DNA of 8,980 bases from Desulfobacterales bacterium (GTDB lineage: Bacteria > Desulfobacterota > Desulfobacteria > Desulfobacterales > Desulfobacteraceae): the NCBI GenBank assembly GCA_022361095.1, contig JAKSBO010001085.1:1-8980 (forward strand). The letters run 5' to 3'. This document shows, piece by piece, positions 1-7,378 of the stretch (positions within the stretch are counted from its first letter, which is position 1; the number at the start of each line of letters is the position of its first letter). The notes below the pieces were generated by a model. That model searched no databases, was not told the DNA's origin, and saw nothing but the letters and a program-made list of their open reading frames with translations. Position numbers and translations under genes: made by a program.

Positions 1-51
1 GGAAGCAGATTTTCAAAAAAAGCGGTGCTGAGTGCCGGGGGAAATTTTTCT

Positions 52-68
52 TCCCTGCACGGCAGGGA
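52..68. repeat. Short perfect hairpin (7-bp stem, 3-nt loop)
   Basis: TCCCTGC at 52-58 is followed by ACG and then its exact complement GCAGGGA at 62-68. It lies downstream of the HTH gene and next to a second inverted repeat at 75-113. No uridine tract follows immediately on either strand, so it is not a textbook intrinsic terminator. It could be the second half of a tandem termination region for the minus-strand transcript. Confidence 0.5.
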
Positions 69-74
69 TAAAGA

Positions 75-113
75 TATGGGCAGCCCTACGGTGTTTAACC
101 AGTGCTGCCCATA
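75..113 (-). terminator. Perfect 10-bp inverted repeat, possible terminator of the HTH gene
   Basis: TATGGGCAGC at 75-84 is exactly complementary to GCTGCCCATA at 104-113, with a 19-nt loop. In the minus-strand direction it lies 52 nt beyond the stop codon of the XRE gene. The RNA after the stem reads UCUUUAUCC, which is only moderately U-rich. The long loop and weak U-tract make it an imperfect intrinsic terminator; an operator or the end of a mobile segment is also possible. The repeat itself is certain, its role is inferred. Confidence 0.4.
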
Positions 114-165
114 CTTAAATTGAACCCGCCCTTTGGTATGCCGGGAAAGGGTGCCGACAAGGTGC

Positions 166-441
166 TTACCCAAGAAAATCGAAAGATTCTCCATTGCCCT
201 TCTCCTGGTCTAAAGGGTTATCTGAAACGTATATCCGAAGAGACAGCGCCCCAAGCAAATCAAAGACCTTATCAATTTGGACCGTTTTTTTTCCCCTTTC
301 AACATCGCTGATGAATTTTACACTGGTGCCGGTAATATCCGCCAGATCCTTTTGGGTCATTTTTTTGTGTTTCCTGGACTCTTTGATTGCTTTGCCAAGA
401 TATCCGGGCATTCTCGCGTGATATGGATAGGTTATATTCAT
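166..441 (-). CDS. HipB/y4mF-like XRE-family HTH transcriptional regulator
   Basis: This is a 91-residue DNA-binding protein. The Cro/CI-type helix-turn-helix spans roughly residues 12-65: LGKAIKESRKHKKMTQKDLA, then the recognition helix in TGTSVKFISDVERGK, then VQIDKVFDLLGALSLRIYV. The KFISDVERGK and DKVFDLLGALSLRI blocks are typical of HipB-like antitoxins and the y4mF family (recalled family knowledge). I chose ATG 441 over the in-frame ATG at 492 because GAGGAGG sits 5 nt upstream of 441 and because a -35/-10 pair falls inside the longer reading frame. The tail after residue 76 is polar and probably disordered. No HipA-like kinase follows in the 165 bases left, so the gene is either an orphan or its partner is elsewhere. 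It is nearer 45% GC, while the operon upstream is near 60%. It lies 130 nt after the ATPase gene, has its own promoter, and is probably autoregulated through three palindromes. Confidence 0.85.
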   Translation of the reverse strand: MNITYPYHARMPGYLGKAIKESRKHKKMTQKDLADITGTSVKFISDVERGKKTVQIDKVFDLLGALSLRIYVSDNPLDQEKGNGESFDFLG

Positions 442-461
442 CTGTGCCTCCTCAATAAAAT

Positions 462-475
462 TAACCGTACAGTTG
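462..475. promoter_or_regulatory. Degenerate operator copy O3 over the XRE -10 region
   Basis: TAACCG-TA-CAGTTG has the same left half-site and 2-nt centre as the two better copies upstream. The right half differs from CGGTTA at two bases. Its centre (468.5) is 38 bp from the next copy. It overlaps the candidate -10, the usual place for an autorepressor site. Confidence 0.45.
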
Positions 476-492
476 AATTTGTCAGGAGTCAA
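464..492 (-). promoter_or_regulatory. Candidate sigma-70 promoter of the XRE gene
   Basis: On the minus strand TTGACT (492-487) matches the -35 consensus at five of six bases. It is followed by a 17-nt spacer and TACGGT (469-464) as a poor -10 (three of six). Transcription would start near 457, leaving a short leader with the GAGGAGG ribosome site. The weak -10 coincides with a degenerate operator palindrome at 462-475, which fits a repressible promoter. Confidence 0.45.
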
Positions 493-498
493 CGATTT

Positions 499-514
499 TT
501 AACCGAACGGTTAA
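499..514. promoter_or_regulatory. Operator-like palindrome O1
   Basis: TTAACCG-AA-CGGTTAA has perfect 7-bp arms around an AA centre. It lies 7 bp upstream of the -35 hexamer of the XRE gene. The inner 14 bp are the exact reverse complement of copy O2 at 537-550. The 2-nt-centred dyad resembles dimeric HTH repressor sites. The neighbouring XRE protein is the obvious candidate binder, but a TetR-type regulator encoded elsewhere could also fit. Confidence 0.6.
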
Positions 515-530
515 AATTGTTGCTGGTTGG

Positions 531-557
531 CTAAAATAACCGTTCGGTTAATTTTAG
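531..557. promoter_or_regulatory. Operator-like palindrome O2 with extended arms
   Basis: The core TAACCG-TT-CGGTTA (537-550) is a perfect dyad. It is extended outward by CTAAAA (531-536) pairing with TTTTAG (552-557) after a single bulged A at 551. As DNA it is a third member of the TAACCG-NN-CGGTTA set, centred 37 bp from O1. As RNA it could form a 12-bp stem just after the ATPase stop codon. No U-tract follows on either strand, so I favour an operator over a terminator. Confidence 0.55.
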
Positions 558-571
558 GCGGCAATATCAAA

Positions 572-3500
572 TCAACCTTCCACATGGATTTGGACGGTTT
601 CCAGTTTTTCAAAGTGGCGTCCGTCAATGAAAAGCCGTGATCCTGCCTTTTGAATGACAATCCTGTGGGCGAACAGCTCAATGGAACCGGTATCGTTGAT
701 GCCGGTCAGATAGATGCACTGGACCCCCAAAGCCTTTGCCACCTTGAGCTGGGCATCCAGAAAGTCGGGACGGTTGCACACCCCCAAGGGGTTGTCCAGG
801 ATCAAAAATCCCGGCATGGGCCTGGCACCGCTTTTAAAACGCCTGCTTCGCATGTAAACCAGCAGGGCATAGAGCAGGACCGCCGTGGTCAGCGCCTCGC
901 CGCCGGACCCCAGATCCTTGCCCACGGGTTCATAGTTTCTGGCGGTGTCGTCGCATTTGAGCAGCCGGATGTTAAACTGCTTTTTGGCTTCCACGGCCAA
1001 AAGGCGATAGAGCAGCTCCGCACCCAGGCAGTTGCCTTCGACCGGATTGACCTGGGGGCACAGCCCTTTTTGGATGCACTCTTCCATCCAGTTTTCCAGG
1101 CTCTCTTTATACGCCCGGTCAAACCGGCTGAAATTAAGTTTTGCCGCAGACCTTAAAATGGGTTTACCGCCGTAAATGAACACCTGTTCCGGGATGGAGA
1201 CCTGGGTGGCGGCGGTCAGTTTCTGGTGGCAGTCCTTGGCATGTTCCAAAAGCTGGCTGACATGGGTATCCATCAAGGTTTTTGACCGGGACAGATCCCC
1301 TTCCAGGGTGGCGGCGGTCTTGGTGCAGTTGTTGATCAGATCGCTGCAGGATAATGCCATGCTGTCGGCATCGTGCGCTTTGAGGGCGGCTGCCAGGGCC
1401 GGAACAATCCCTTCAACCTGGGAATCCCTGATATGGGCGTCAAGATCCCTGTATCTTGCATCCCGTTTTTTGACCAGGTCCTGGGTCTTTTGGGCCTGTT
1501 GTTTTCTTTCCGTCCGGAGCTGTTTGACCCTGTTTTCCATCTCCGTGCAGTGGGCCGGCCGGTTCCGGGGATGCAGAAGATCGGGCCAGTCCGGATCAAG
1601 CTCCGAAGGTTTTGTCTCCGGGGGATCTCCTGCCCGGGCGGCAAGGGTTGTCAGGGCATTGAACCAGGTGTTGACCGAGGCCAGATCCTCCCGGGCCCGG
1701 CTGATCTGTTGGAACAGTGCTTCCATGCTGCGCTCCAAAGTCTGCTTTTCGGTTTCCAGGTCCGGGATCACGGTGTTTTCCAGATCTTGCAGAGAAAATT
1801 CCTGGAGTTTTTCCGCTGTCAGTCTGGCTGCAATCTTTTTTTTCTCAAGCTGCCCAAGCGCTTCACGCTCTTTTCGGGCCTCTTTTTCCAATACCTCAGC
1901 CTGGGCTTCGGCACGCGATTGCTCCTTTGAATCCTTTTTTATTTGAACGGCCAAAAGATCCCGTTTTGTCTGACGTTCCATGGCTGTTTTGGCAGCCCAG
2001 TCCCGGGCCTGCTCCGCATCAAAGGCGCGGGTGGATTGAAGCCGGGTCAACTTTCCCTCAAGGTCCGACAGATCCCGGCCAAGGTCCTCCACCTCCCGTT
2101 CAAGGGCTGCCACCCCTAGTGCCGTACTTCGCTGCTGCAGATTGGCCTGGGCCTGGAAATAGAGTGACTTGATGTCCTGGGGGGCCATGTCCCGGGAATA
2201 TCGATCCGTATCCTGATTTTTTTCGCCATTTTTTTCATTCGGGTCCAGGGGACGGGGGATCTCTCCGGCCAGTTCGTCCAGCCGGTCCCGGTCTTTTTCC
2301 AGTGCGGGAATTGTGTTTGCCGCGGATATGGCGGCCTGTTCCAGGTCCGAGGCCCGGGATTTAAGGGATATGATGCCAAGGTCAAGTTTTTTTAAGCGGT
2401 GTCTGTTTTGTTCGGCCTGGGCCTGCCAGGATTGCCATTCACCGTATTGGCCCAGCCATTGCCGGGCATGCTTGAGGGTCTCCCCGAACCGGGCCTTGTC
2501 AGAGGTCAACTCCTCGATCCGGCCATCGCACCGGGTGATCCTGGCTTTGATATCCGTTATCCGGTTCCGGACAGCGGCTATTTCCCGGCAGGTTTTTTCA
2601 TGGGCCTTTTTTGCCAGATCCAGATCCAGGGCCAGCCGTTGGACTGCAGCGGGATCGGGAAATGCTTCCCTGAAGGCTTTTAATTCGTCCAGGGATTTTT
2701 CCATGGCATTGCAGGTGAGTAAAAGATCCCGGATCAGGTCCTCTTTTTCCGCTTTTTCGGCGGACAATTCCTGTTTCAGGGCCTGGGCGCCCGAGAGGGT
2801 ATAGATGGCCGGATCATTTGGCAGAATGCGCTTGTGGGCAATCTCATCAACGGTGGTGATGTCGGTGGCCGGCAAAGAGATCACCACCGGCTGCCGCAGC
2901 CAGGCCGGTGGCCCAAGAGCCAGAATGTCGTCCATCACCCGGGCGCTTGCCGCCATGATGCCGGTGAACCGGGCCGGATCACGGTGGATGAATTGGGCTG
3001 TGGCCTCGGCTTCCATTTCCAGGGAGGCCAGGTATTCGGGAAAGGCCCGGATCTGGGTGGGGCTGATACCCGCATCCCGGTAATGCCGGATCAGGCGGCG
3101 GGTCTGGTCATCCACGGCCAGGGTGCGCACCTCATCCAGGCGTTTGAGTTCATTGGCCAGGCGGCGCGCCTCTTTTTCCATGCGCCTGAGCTCATCGGTT
3201 TTGCGCGAAATCCCATCGGACAACGCTGATACATGGGCGGCATTGGTGGGATCAAAGTTGTCGGCACCGGCTGCCGTACGGATGTGGGGATCTGAAATCA
3301 GGCGGTCCCGCCAAGTTTTCTCCCGGGCTTTGCGGGCCAGGGCGTCATCAATGGCACTTTGATCCCGGACCTTTTGAATGGAAAGGTCCTCCCGGTTCTG
3401 GTTTTCCCGGGTAAGGCCGTCGTCAAGAATTTTTCGTTTTTCCAGGGTCTGGGAAAGATCCTTGCCGGTTCTATTTAAGTCTTGTTCAAGGCGGCTGGAA

Positions 3501-4999
3501 TACGCTTCGGGGGCTTCAAGAAAATGGGGGGCAATGGCGTTGCCGTTTTCCAGGGCCATCTCCAAACGGGCTTGCAGCCGGCTTGTCTCACTGTTCAAAC
3601 CGGTGTGTTTTTCTTGGGTTTTCTTGAGTTCCCGGCGGCAGGCCTCTTGTTTCTCCTTTACCGCGGCCGCTTTAGTCTTTGATTTTTCAATCTGGCTTAA
3701 GGTGTGCTGCCTGCGTTGTTCGATAGCGGCATGAAACGCCCGGGCATGTTGGCCCGCTTTTTCACGAAGGGGCGTCAACGCAGAGCCCGAAGCCGTCAGC
3801 GCCTCCTGCTTATCCTGAAGCCTGCCGGAGATCAGGTTGATCCGGGCCAGGATATCTGCGGCATCCAGGGCATGCCCCTGGGCTTCTGCGGCCTTGATGG
3901 CAGAGCCCAGGCCGGCAGCATGCCCCAAACGTTCCTTTTGGGCCAGGTCCAGGGCAAATCCCCGGGCCGCGGCCAGGTCCGCCCGGGTTCGCTCCAGACC
4001 GGTTTTGGCCTTGGCTTCATCTTCCCGGGCCTGTGTCAGACGTTTTTGGGCGCGCTGTTGCTCTGTCCCGGCCTTTGGCAGGGCCTGGGAGACCAGGAAC
4101 GCGGCCTGTTCAAGTTCCCCGTCGCTGCGTTTTTGTTTTTCCCTGGCCCCAAGGTACTCGGCGGCAATGGGCTGAAAATCCTCCAGCCGGGTTTTCAGGG
4201 ACAGCACGGCAGCCAGCCGCTTTTTTTTCCAGGGCATGGCTCTCATTTTTTCCATGTTGGTCAAGGTGGCGGCACGAAGTTGTCCGGCAAAATCCATGTC
4301 CGTGACACACCCCAGGAAAAAGGAGAGAAAATCAGCCTCACACCGGAATCGGAACGCATCCTTGATGCCCCCTTCGCTTCGGGCAAAATCGATCTGGCGG
4401 TCCACTAGCCAGGGATCCAGGCCGATCTTCTCCAGGCGCTCCCCCCAGTCTTTCTGAACATCGGTGGTCACCACCTGGTGGTTTGGATCAGTTAAAAAAT
4501 CCCGGACGGCGGTCAAGGGCTTTGGCTGCTCTAAAAGTTTGGACCAGCTTTGCTGCATACGGTCAAAAAAATCCGGGGCCTGGGCCAGGAAATAGTAGCG
4601 CACTAAAGGCTTTGACGCTTCTTTGTAACTGTAAAGCACCTGGCCGATAACCAGGCGTTCTTCGGAATTGTCTTCAAAAAGGTTCTCTTCGGCTGGCACG
4701 GCCATTTCGATGAGAATCACGGCCGGCCGTCCCGGCACCAGGTATTGGGAAAGGGTTTTGTCTCCGCCGGATTGCAGGTGCTGGACAAACCGTTTCCGGT
4801 CCGGGCAAAAGGTGTTGAGCAAAAAGGAGATCAAGGTGGTTTTGCAGGTGCCGTTCACCGCAAAGATCACCCCGTGGTCCGATGAGATATCCGGATCAAA
4901 AGAGGGGCTGTCGTGGTCGGCAATGGGAAAATTGCCCTGCCGGAGAATGTTTTCCCCGGCGCAGATTTCGCCGGCAAATATCCGGGTGATTCTAAACAT
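572..4999 (-). CDS. Large SMC-like coiled-coil ATPase (MukB/MksB/JetC-type)
   Basis: This 1475-residue protein has the split-head layout of SMC ATPases. Residues 1-220 form the N-terminal head with a P-loop-like AVNGTCKTT at 47-55. Residues ~265-640 are charged coiled coil, ~640-740 a globular hinge-like segment, and ~740-1260 a second coiled-coil arm. The C-terminal head carries a signature-like GSGGEALTTA at 1364-1373 and a Walker B segment FLILDNP at 1398-1404. Such subunits use ATP to clamp and extrude DNA together with a kleisin and winged-helix partners (family knowledge). ATG 4999 is chosen because AGGAGG lies 6 nt upstream; it overlaps the preceding gene by 8 nt, so translation is probably coupled. 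Two oddities stand out: Cys52 replaces the invariant P-loop glycine, and Asn1403 sits where the catalytic Glu normally is. The length is near that of E. coli MukB and longer than typical JetC. SMC-like identity is firm, the exact subfamily is not. Confidence 0.85.
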   Translation of the reverse strand: MFRITRIFAGEICAGENILRQGNFPIADHDSPSFDPDISSDHGVIFAVNGTCKTTLISFLLNTFCPDRKRFVQHLQSGGDKTLSQYLVPGRPAVILIEMAVPAEENLFEDNSEERLVIGQVLYSYKEASKPLVRYYFLAQAPDFFDRMQQSWSKLLEQPKPLTAVRDFLTDPNHQVVTTDVQKDWGERLEKIGLDPWLVDRQIDFARSEGGIKDAFRFRCEADFLSFFLGCVTDMDFAGQLRAATLTNMEKMRAMPWKKKRLAAVLSLKTRLEDFQPIAAEYLGAREKQKRSDGELEQAAFLVSQALPKAGTEQQRAQKRLTQAREDEAKAKTGLERTRADLAAARGFALDLAQKERLGHAAGLGSAIKAAEAQGHALDAADILARINLISGRLQDKQEALTASGSALTPLREKAGQHARAFHAAIEQRRQHTLSQIEKSKTKAAAVKEKQEACRRELKKTQEKHTGLNSETSRLQARLEMALENGNAIAPHFLEAPEAYSSRLEQDLNRTGKDLSQTLEKRKILDDGLTRENQNREDLSIQKVRDQSAIDDALARKAREKTWRDRLISDPHIRTAAGADNFDPTNAAHVSALSDGISRKTDELRRMEKEARRLANELKRLDEVRTLAVDDQTRRLIRHYRDAGISPTQIRAFPEYLASLEMEAEATAQFIHRDPARFTGIMAASARVMDDILALGPPAWLRQPVVISLPATDITTVDEIAHKRILPNDPAIYTLSGAQALKQELSAEKAEKEDLIRDLLLTCNAMEKSLDELKAFREAFPDPAAVQRLALDLDLAKKAHEKTCREIAAVRNRITDIKARITRCDGRIEELTSDKARFGETLKHARQWLGQYGEWQSWQAQAEQNRHRLKKLDLGIISLKSRASDLEQAAISAANTIPALEKDRDRLDELAGEIPRPLDPNEKNGEKNQDTDRYSRDMAPQDIKSLYFQAQANLQQRSTALGVAALEREVEDLGRDLSDLEGKLTRLQSTRAFDAEQARDWAAKTAMERQTKRDLLAVQIKKDSKEQSRAEAQAEVLEKEARKEREALGQLEKKKIAARLTAEKLQEFSLQDLENTVIPDLETEKQTLERSMEALFQQISRAREDLASVNTWFNALTTLAARAGDPPETKPSELDPDWPDLLHPRNRPAHCTEMENRVKQLRTERKQQAQKTQDLVKKRDARYRDLDAHIRDSQVEGIVPALAAALKAHDADSMALSCSDLINNCTKTAATLEGDLSRSKTLMDTHVSQLLEHAKDCHQKLTAATQVSIPEQVFIYGGKPILRSAAKLNFSRFDRAYKESLENWMEECIQKGLCPQVNPVEGNCLGAELLYRLLAVEAKKQFNIRLLKCDDTARNYEPVGKDLGSGGEALTTAVLLYALLVYMRSRRFKSGARPMPGFLILDNPLGVCNRPDFLDAQLKVAKALGVQCIYLTGINDTGSIELFAHRIVIQKAGSRLFIDGRHFEKLETVQIHVEG

Positions 5000-5786
5000 G
5001 GCCGTCCTCCTGGGTAACGTCCTCTTCTTTGCCCCGGTTCACAATGTCCCTGAAGGCCTGGAAGGTGTAGAGCATGCCTTCGCGTACCGCAGCCTGGTAG
5101 GCTGGTGTGGGGCGGTACTCCACAACCCCGTCATGTTCTTCAAAGACCAGGATGTACCGGGTTTCTCTCATGTGCCGCATCACCTGTTCAATCAGTTCCC
5201 GCCAGGAATTGCCCGCCGCTCCCCCGGTCTGGCGGATGTCGGGGTTGTCCTCGGGCATCTCCCGGATGCGCTGGGCCAGGGTGATGATCTGGGGGTGAAG
5301 GCGGTCTGCATCCGTATCGTCTGCGCAGGCGTCATTGTCCGGTTCCGGGCATAATTTGGCAAAGCGGCGCAGGATTTCAAAAATGTCGGCCTGGGTAACG
5401 GCGCCCAAATCCTCCACGGGAAGCTCCAGGTCCTGCTCCTGGGGGAAAAAGGTCGTAGCCACGGCAGCATGAACACAAAGGATATCCGCAGCCCTGAACT
5501 CCCCCCGGCCCAAAAGCTTGCCGTAGTCCGTGACGGTCATGGAGAAAAGGCTTTCCGCGCCACGTGATGAGAGGCGAAACCCGTCATCTTCCAGGGCCAG
5601 AACGGTAAGGTCCATGGCCTTCAGTGCCAGGGCCACGGCTTGCTGGAACCCGGCATCGGCCTGGTACCTCTGGATCAGGTTTCCCAATTCCTGCTGGTGG
5701 CGGATCACCAGGGATTTGCGGCCGTGGCTGTGGGCCAGGCTTAAGTATACAAGGCGGTTGACCTGGTAAAGGGTGTCAAGGTCCAT
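4992..5786 (-). CDS. MukE/MksE/JetB-like accessory (winged-helix) subunit, tentative
   Basis: This 264-residue soluble protein has no signal peptide or membrane segment. It sits between the kleisin candidate and the SMC-like ATPase, the slot of MksE/JetB in MksFEB and JetABC operons. It is mostly helical. LTVLALEDDGFRLSSRGAES (60-79) and YILVFEEHDGVVEYRPTPAY (211-230) look like the strand-turn wing of winged-helix domains, the second resembling the C-terminal domain of KITE-like subunits. An acidic stretch around 148-161 may be a linker. The start at 5786 follows AAAGGAT, which overlaps the end of the upstream gene 3 nt away. The stop overlaps the ATPase start, so all three are likely made in fixed ratio. 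The assignment rests on context and size more than on a diagnostic motif. Confidence 0.7.
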   Translation of the reverse strand: MDLDTLYQVNRLVYLSLAHSHGRKSLVIRHQQELGNLIQRYQADAGFQQAVALALKAMDLTVLALEDDGFRLSSRGAESLFSMTVTDYGKLLGRGEFRAADILCVHAAVATTFFPQEQDLELPVEDLGAVTQADIFEILRRFAKLCPEPDNDACADDTDADRLHPQIITLAQRIREMPEDNPDIRQTGGAAGNSWRELIEQVMRHMRETRYILVFEEHDGVVEYRPTPAYQAAVREGMLYTFQAFRDIVNRGKEEDVTQEDGHV

Positions 5787-5789
5787 GGG

Positions 5790-7364
5790 TTATCCTTTTT
5801 CATCTGTGGCACGGGGCCTGGGCGGCGCAGATTTTAAGATCAGTTCATGGCCCCGGTAGTTACGCCGGTCCGGCAGGGCCAGGTTGAAAATGAGTTCCGG
5901 GTGCCGGCGGCTTGCCGTAACCTGGTATTTATCCGCATAAAAGGGGTCCACCAGGCAGTGAAATACGGCCATGGCCAACGCCACGGGCATCAAAGGGGGG
6001 TATTGTTCATGGCAGGCGGCTTGTAATATCGCACGTAATGTGGACTCTTTGTGCCTGTGAACAAAGTGTGTGAGCAGTTCAAACGCCTGGTTCATGAGTT
6101 CCGGGGCCAGCCGGGATTCAAATTGCGCCATGGGAACGGCATCTATCTCCTGGATACCGCAGGTCCGCTCTTCGGCCTGGTTCCGGCGCTCCAAAGCCCT
6201 GTCGCAGGCCGAGATCAGGGATGCCGGATCAAACAGGGGCCGGCACACCGCCGGGTCAAACCGGGCCATGAACTCCATGCCGATATGCTCACCGTCGGGG
6301 GTGGACAGGCCTGATATATCATTTAATACTTGTTCGCAGGCGGGGAATATGCCCAACGCTGGTTTGCGGAACAGTTTATGGCTGTGGCGGTCAAATATTT
6401 CCGGCAGCTCCTGCAACTGTCCGGAAAGCGTCAGAAGCCGTGTGTTCAGTTTTTCCAGGGCATCCCCTAAAAGGCTTAGCTTACCGCCGAGATCAGGCTC
6501 GGTGTCCGGGGCGGCCAGTTTTTTTCGCACCAGGTGGTTCAGCCGTGCACTCTCGGTCTGGATCTGCCGGGTCTGCTGGGCGCCGTCATCGGCCATGGCA
6601 TTGATTTCATTGACATCCACCCGGTTGATGCTCCGCCGTATGGCCCGGCCCATGGCCTGGATCTCCTGGGATTTTCGCAAAAGCTGCTTCCGGTTTTGAA
6701 GGGCCACACCAATGGCATCGTCCACCTTTCCCCGGTCAATGAGCAACTGGATTCTTAAATTCCCAATGGCTGCGGCATCCAGTGCCCCGGTTTCATACAA
6801 GCCAAAATAAGCAGTGTAGCCCTCGTCGGTGAGGTGGAAATGGGCTGCCTGTTCCGTGTCGGTATAAACGGTTTTGATCAGCCAGAATTTTTTAGGGACC
6901 ATCTGCCGGGCCCCCGCATCAAAATAGGTATATTCAAAGGGGCGGTACCGGTTGTCCCGGTTGACCAGATGGTCAAATATTTTATGCAGCACCTCTTCCA
7001 AGGCCCCAGGTTCGATGTCCATGTTCATGGCCCGGGCCTGGTTCCGGGCCAAAACAAAAAGCCGTGAAATAACACTGTCTCGGGTCACCCCCGGGGTAAA
7101 TTCGGTAAGTTCGGAAATCACATCCAGGGTGGCAAAGGCCAGCCATATCACATCCAGATGGTCCCATGCCGGGTGGGGCGCTTCATCCTGGCCCGTAAGC
7201 CGCCGGGCAGACAGCTCGTAAACCGGCCGCATCACAAGGCTTGACCGCACGACCCGGGTGACATCGGTGTCAACGCCGGCCGCATCCCGGGGAGCAGGCG
7301 CCGGTGTTGTTGTCTCTTTTCTGTCGTCAAAAAGTGAGAGTTGAGTTTCAACGATGTTGTTCAT
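5790..7364 (-). CDS. MukF/MksF/JetA-like kleisin candidate
   Basis: This 524-residue protein is the first gene of the operon. Its layout fits a bacterial kleisin of the MukF/MksF/JetA group. A flexible Thr/Pro/Ala-rich N-terminus (1-35) is followed by a helical and winged-helix-like region (~45-190, including HFHLTDEGYTAYF at 175-187). Long helices follow (~205-325), then a C-terminal domain (~405-510) ending in YQVTASRRHPELIFNLALP, which looks like a final wing. Kleisins bridge the two SMC heads and recruit the MksE/JetB subunit (family knowledge). Residues 8-12 read QLSLF, the canonical beta-sliding-clamp-binding pentapeptide. The start at 7364 is constrained by an in-frame stop two codons upstream. 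It lacks a strong Shine-Dalgarno (only AAGAT nearby), so initiation may be weak. Homology is inferred from architecture and operon position. Confidence 0.7.
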   Translation of the reverse strand: MNNIVETQLSLFDDRKETTTPAPAPRDAAGVDTDVTRVVRSSLVMRPVYELSARRLTGQDEAPHPAWDHLDVIWLAFATLDVISELTEFTPGVTRDSVISRLFVLARNQARAMNMDIEPGALEEVLHKIFDHLVNRDNRYRPFEYTYFDAGARQMVPKKFWLIKTVYTDTEQAAHFHLTDEGYTAYFGLYETGALDAAAIGNLRIQLLIDRGKVDDAIGVALQNRKQLLRKSQEIQAMGRAIRRSINRVDVNEINAMADDGAQQTRQIQTESARLNHLVRKKLAAPDTEPDLGGKLSLLGDALEKLNTRLLTLSGQLQELPEIFDRHSHKLFRKPALGIFPACEQVLNDISGLSTPDGEHIGMEFMARFDPAVCRPLFDPASLISACDRALERRNQAEERTCGIQEIDAVPMAQFESRLAPELMNQAFELLTHFVHRHKESTLRAILQAACHEQYPPLMPVALAMAVFHCLVDPFYADKYQVTASRRHPELIFNLALPDRRNYRGHELILKSAPPRPRATDEKG

Positions 7365-7378
7365 AGGATCTTAAATTT

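Noticed and set aside
102..311. Plus-strand 69-codon frame over the XRE gene
   Set aside because: It has no ribosome site or domain, and it is antisense to a well-supported gene.
442..492. Longer N-terminus for the XRE protein starting at 492
   Set aside because: The extension covers the promoter and an operator copy, while the downstream ATG 441 has a near-perfect Shine-Dalgarno.
531..557. Intrinsic terminator of the SMC operon
   Set aside because: A good stem can form, but no U-tract follows on either strand. Its sequence identity with O1 favours an operator.
650..4408. Long plus-strand open frames opposite the ATPase gene (e.g. 650-1156, 1176-1946, 3704-4408)
   Set aside because: They are antisense shadows of a GC-rich coding region: no ribosome sites, low-complexity Ser/Arg- or Pro/Gly-rich translations, no recognisable domains.
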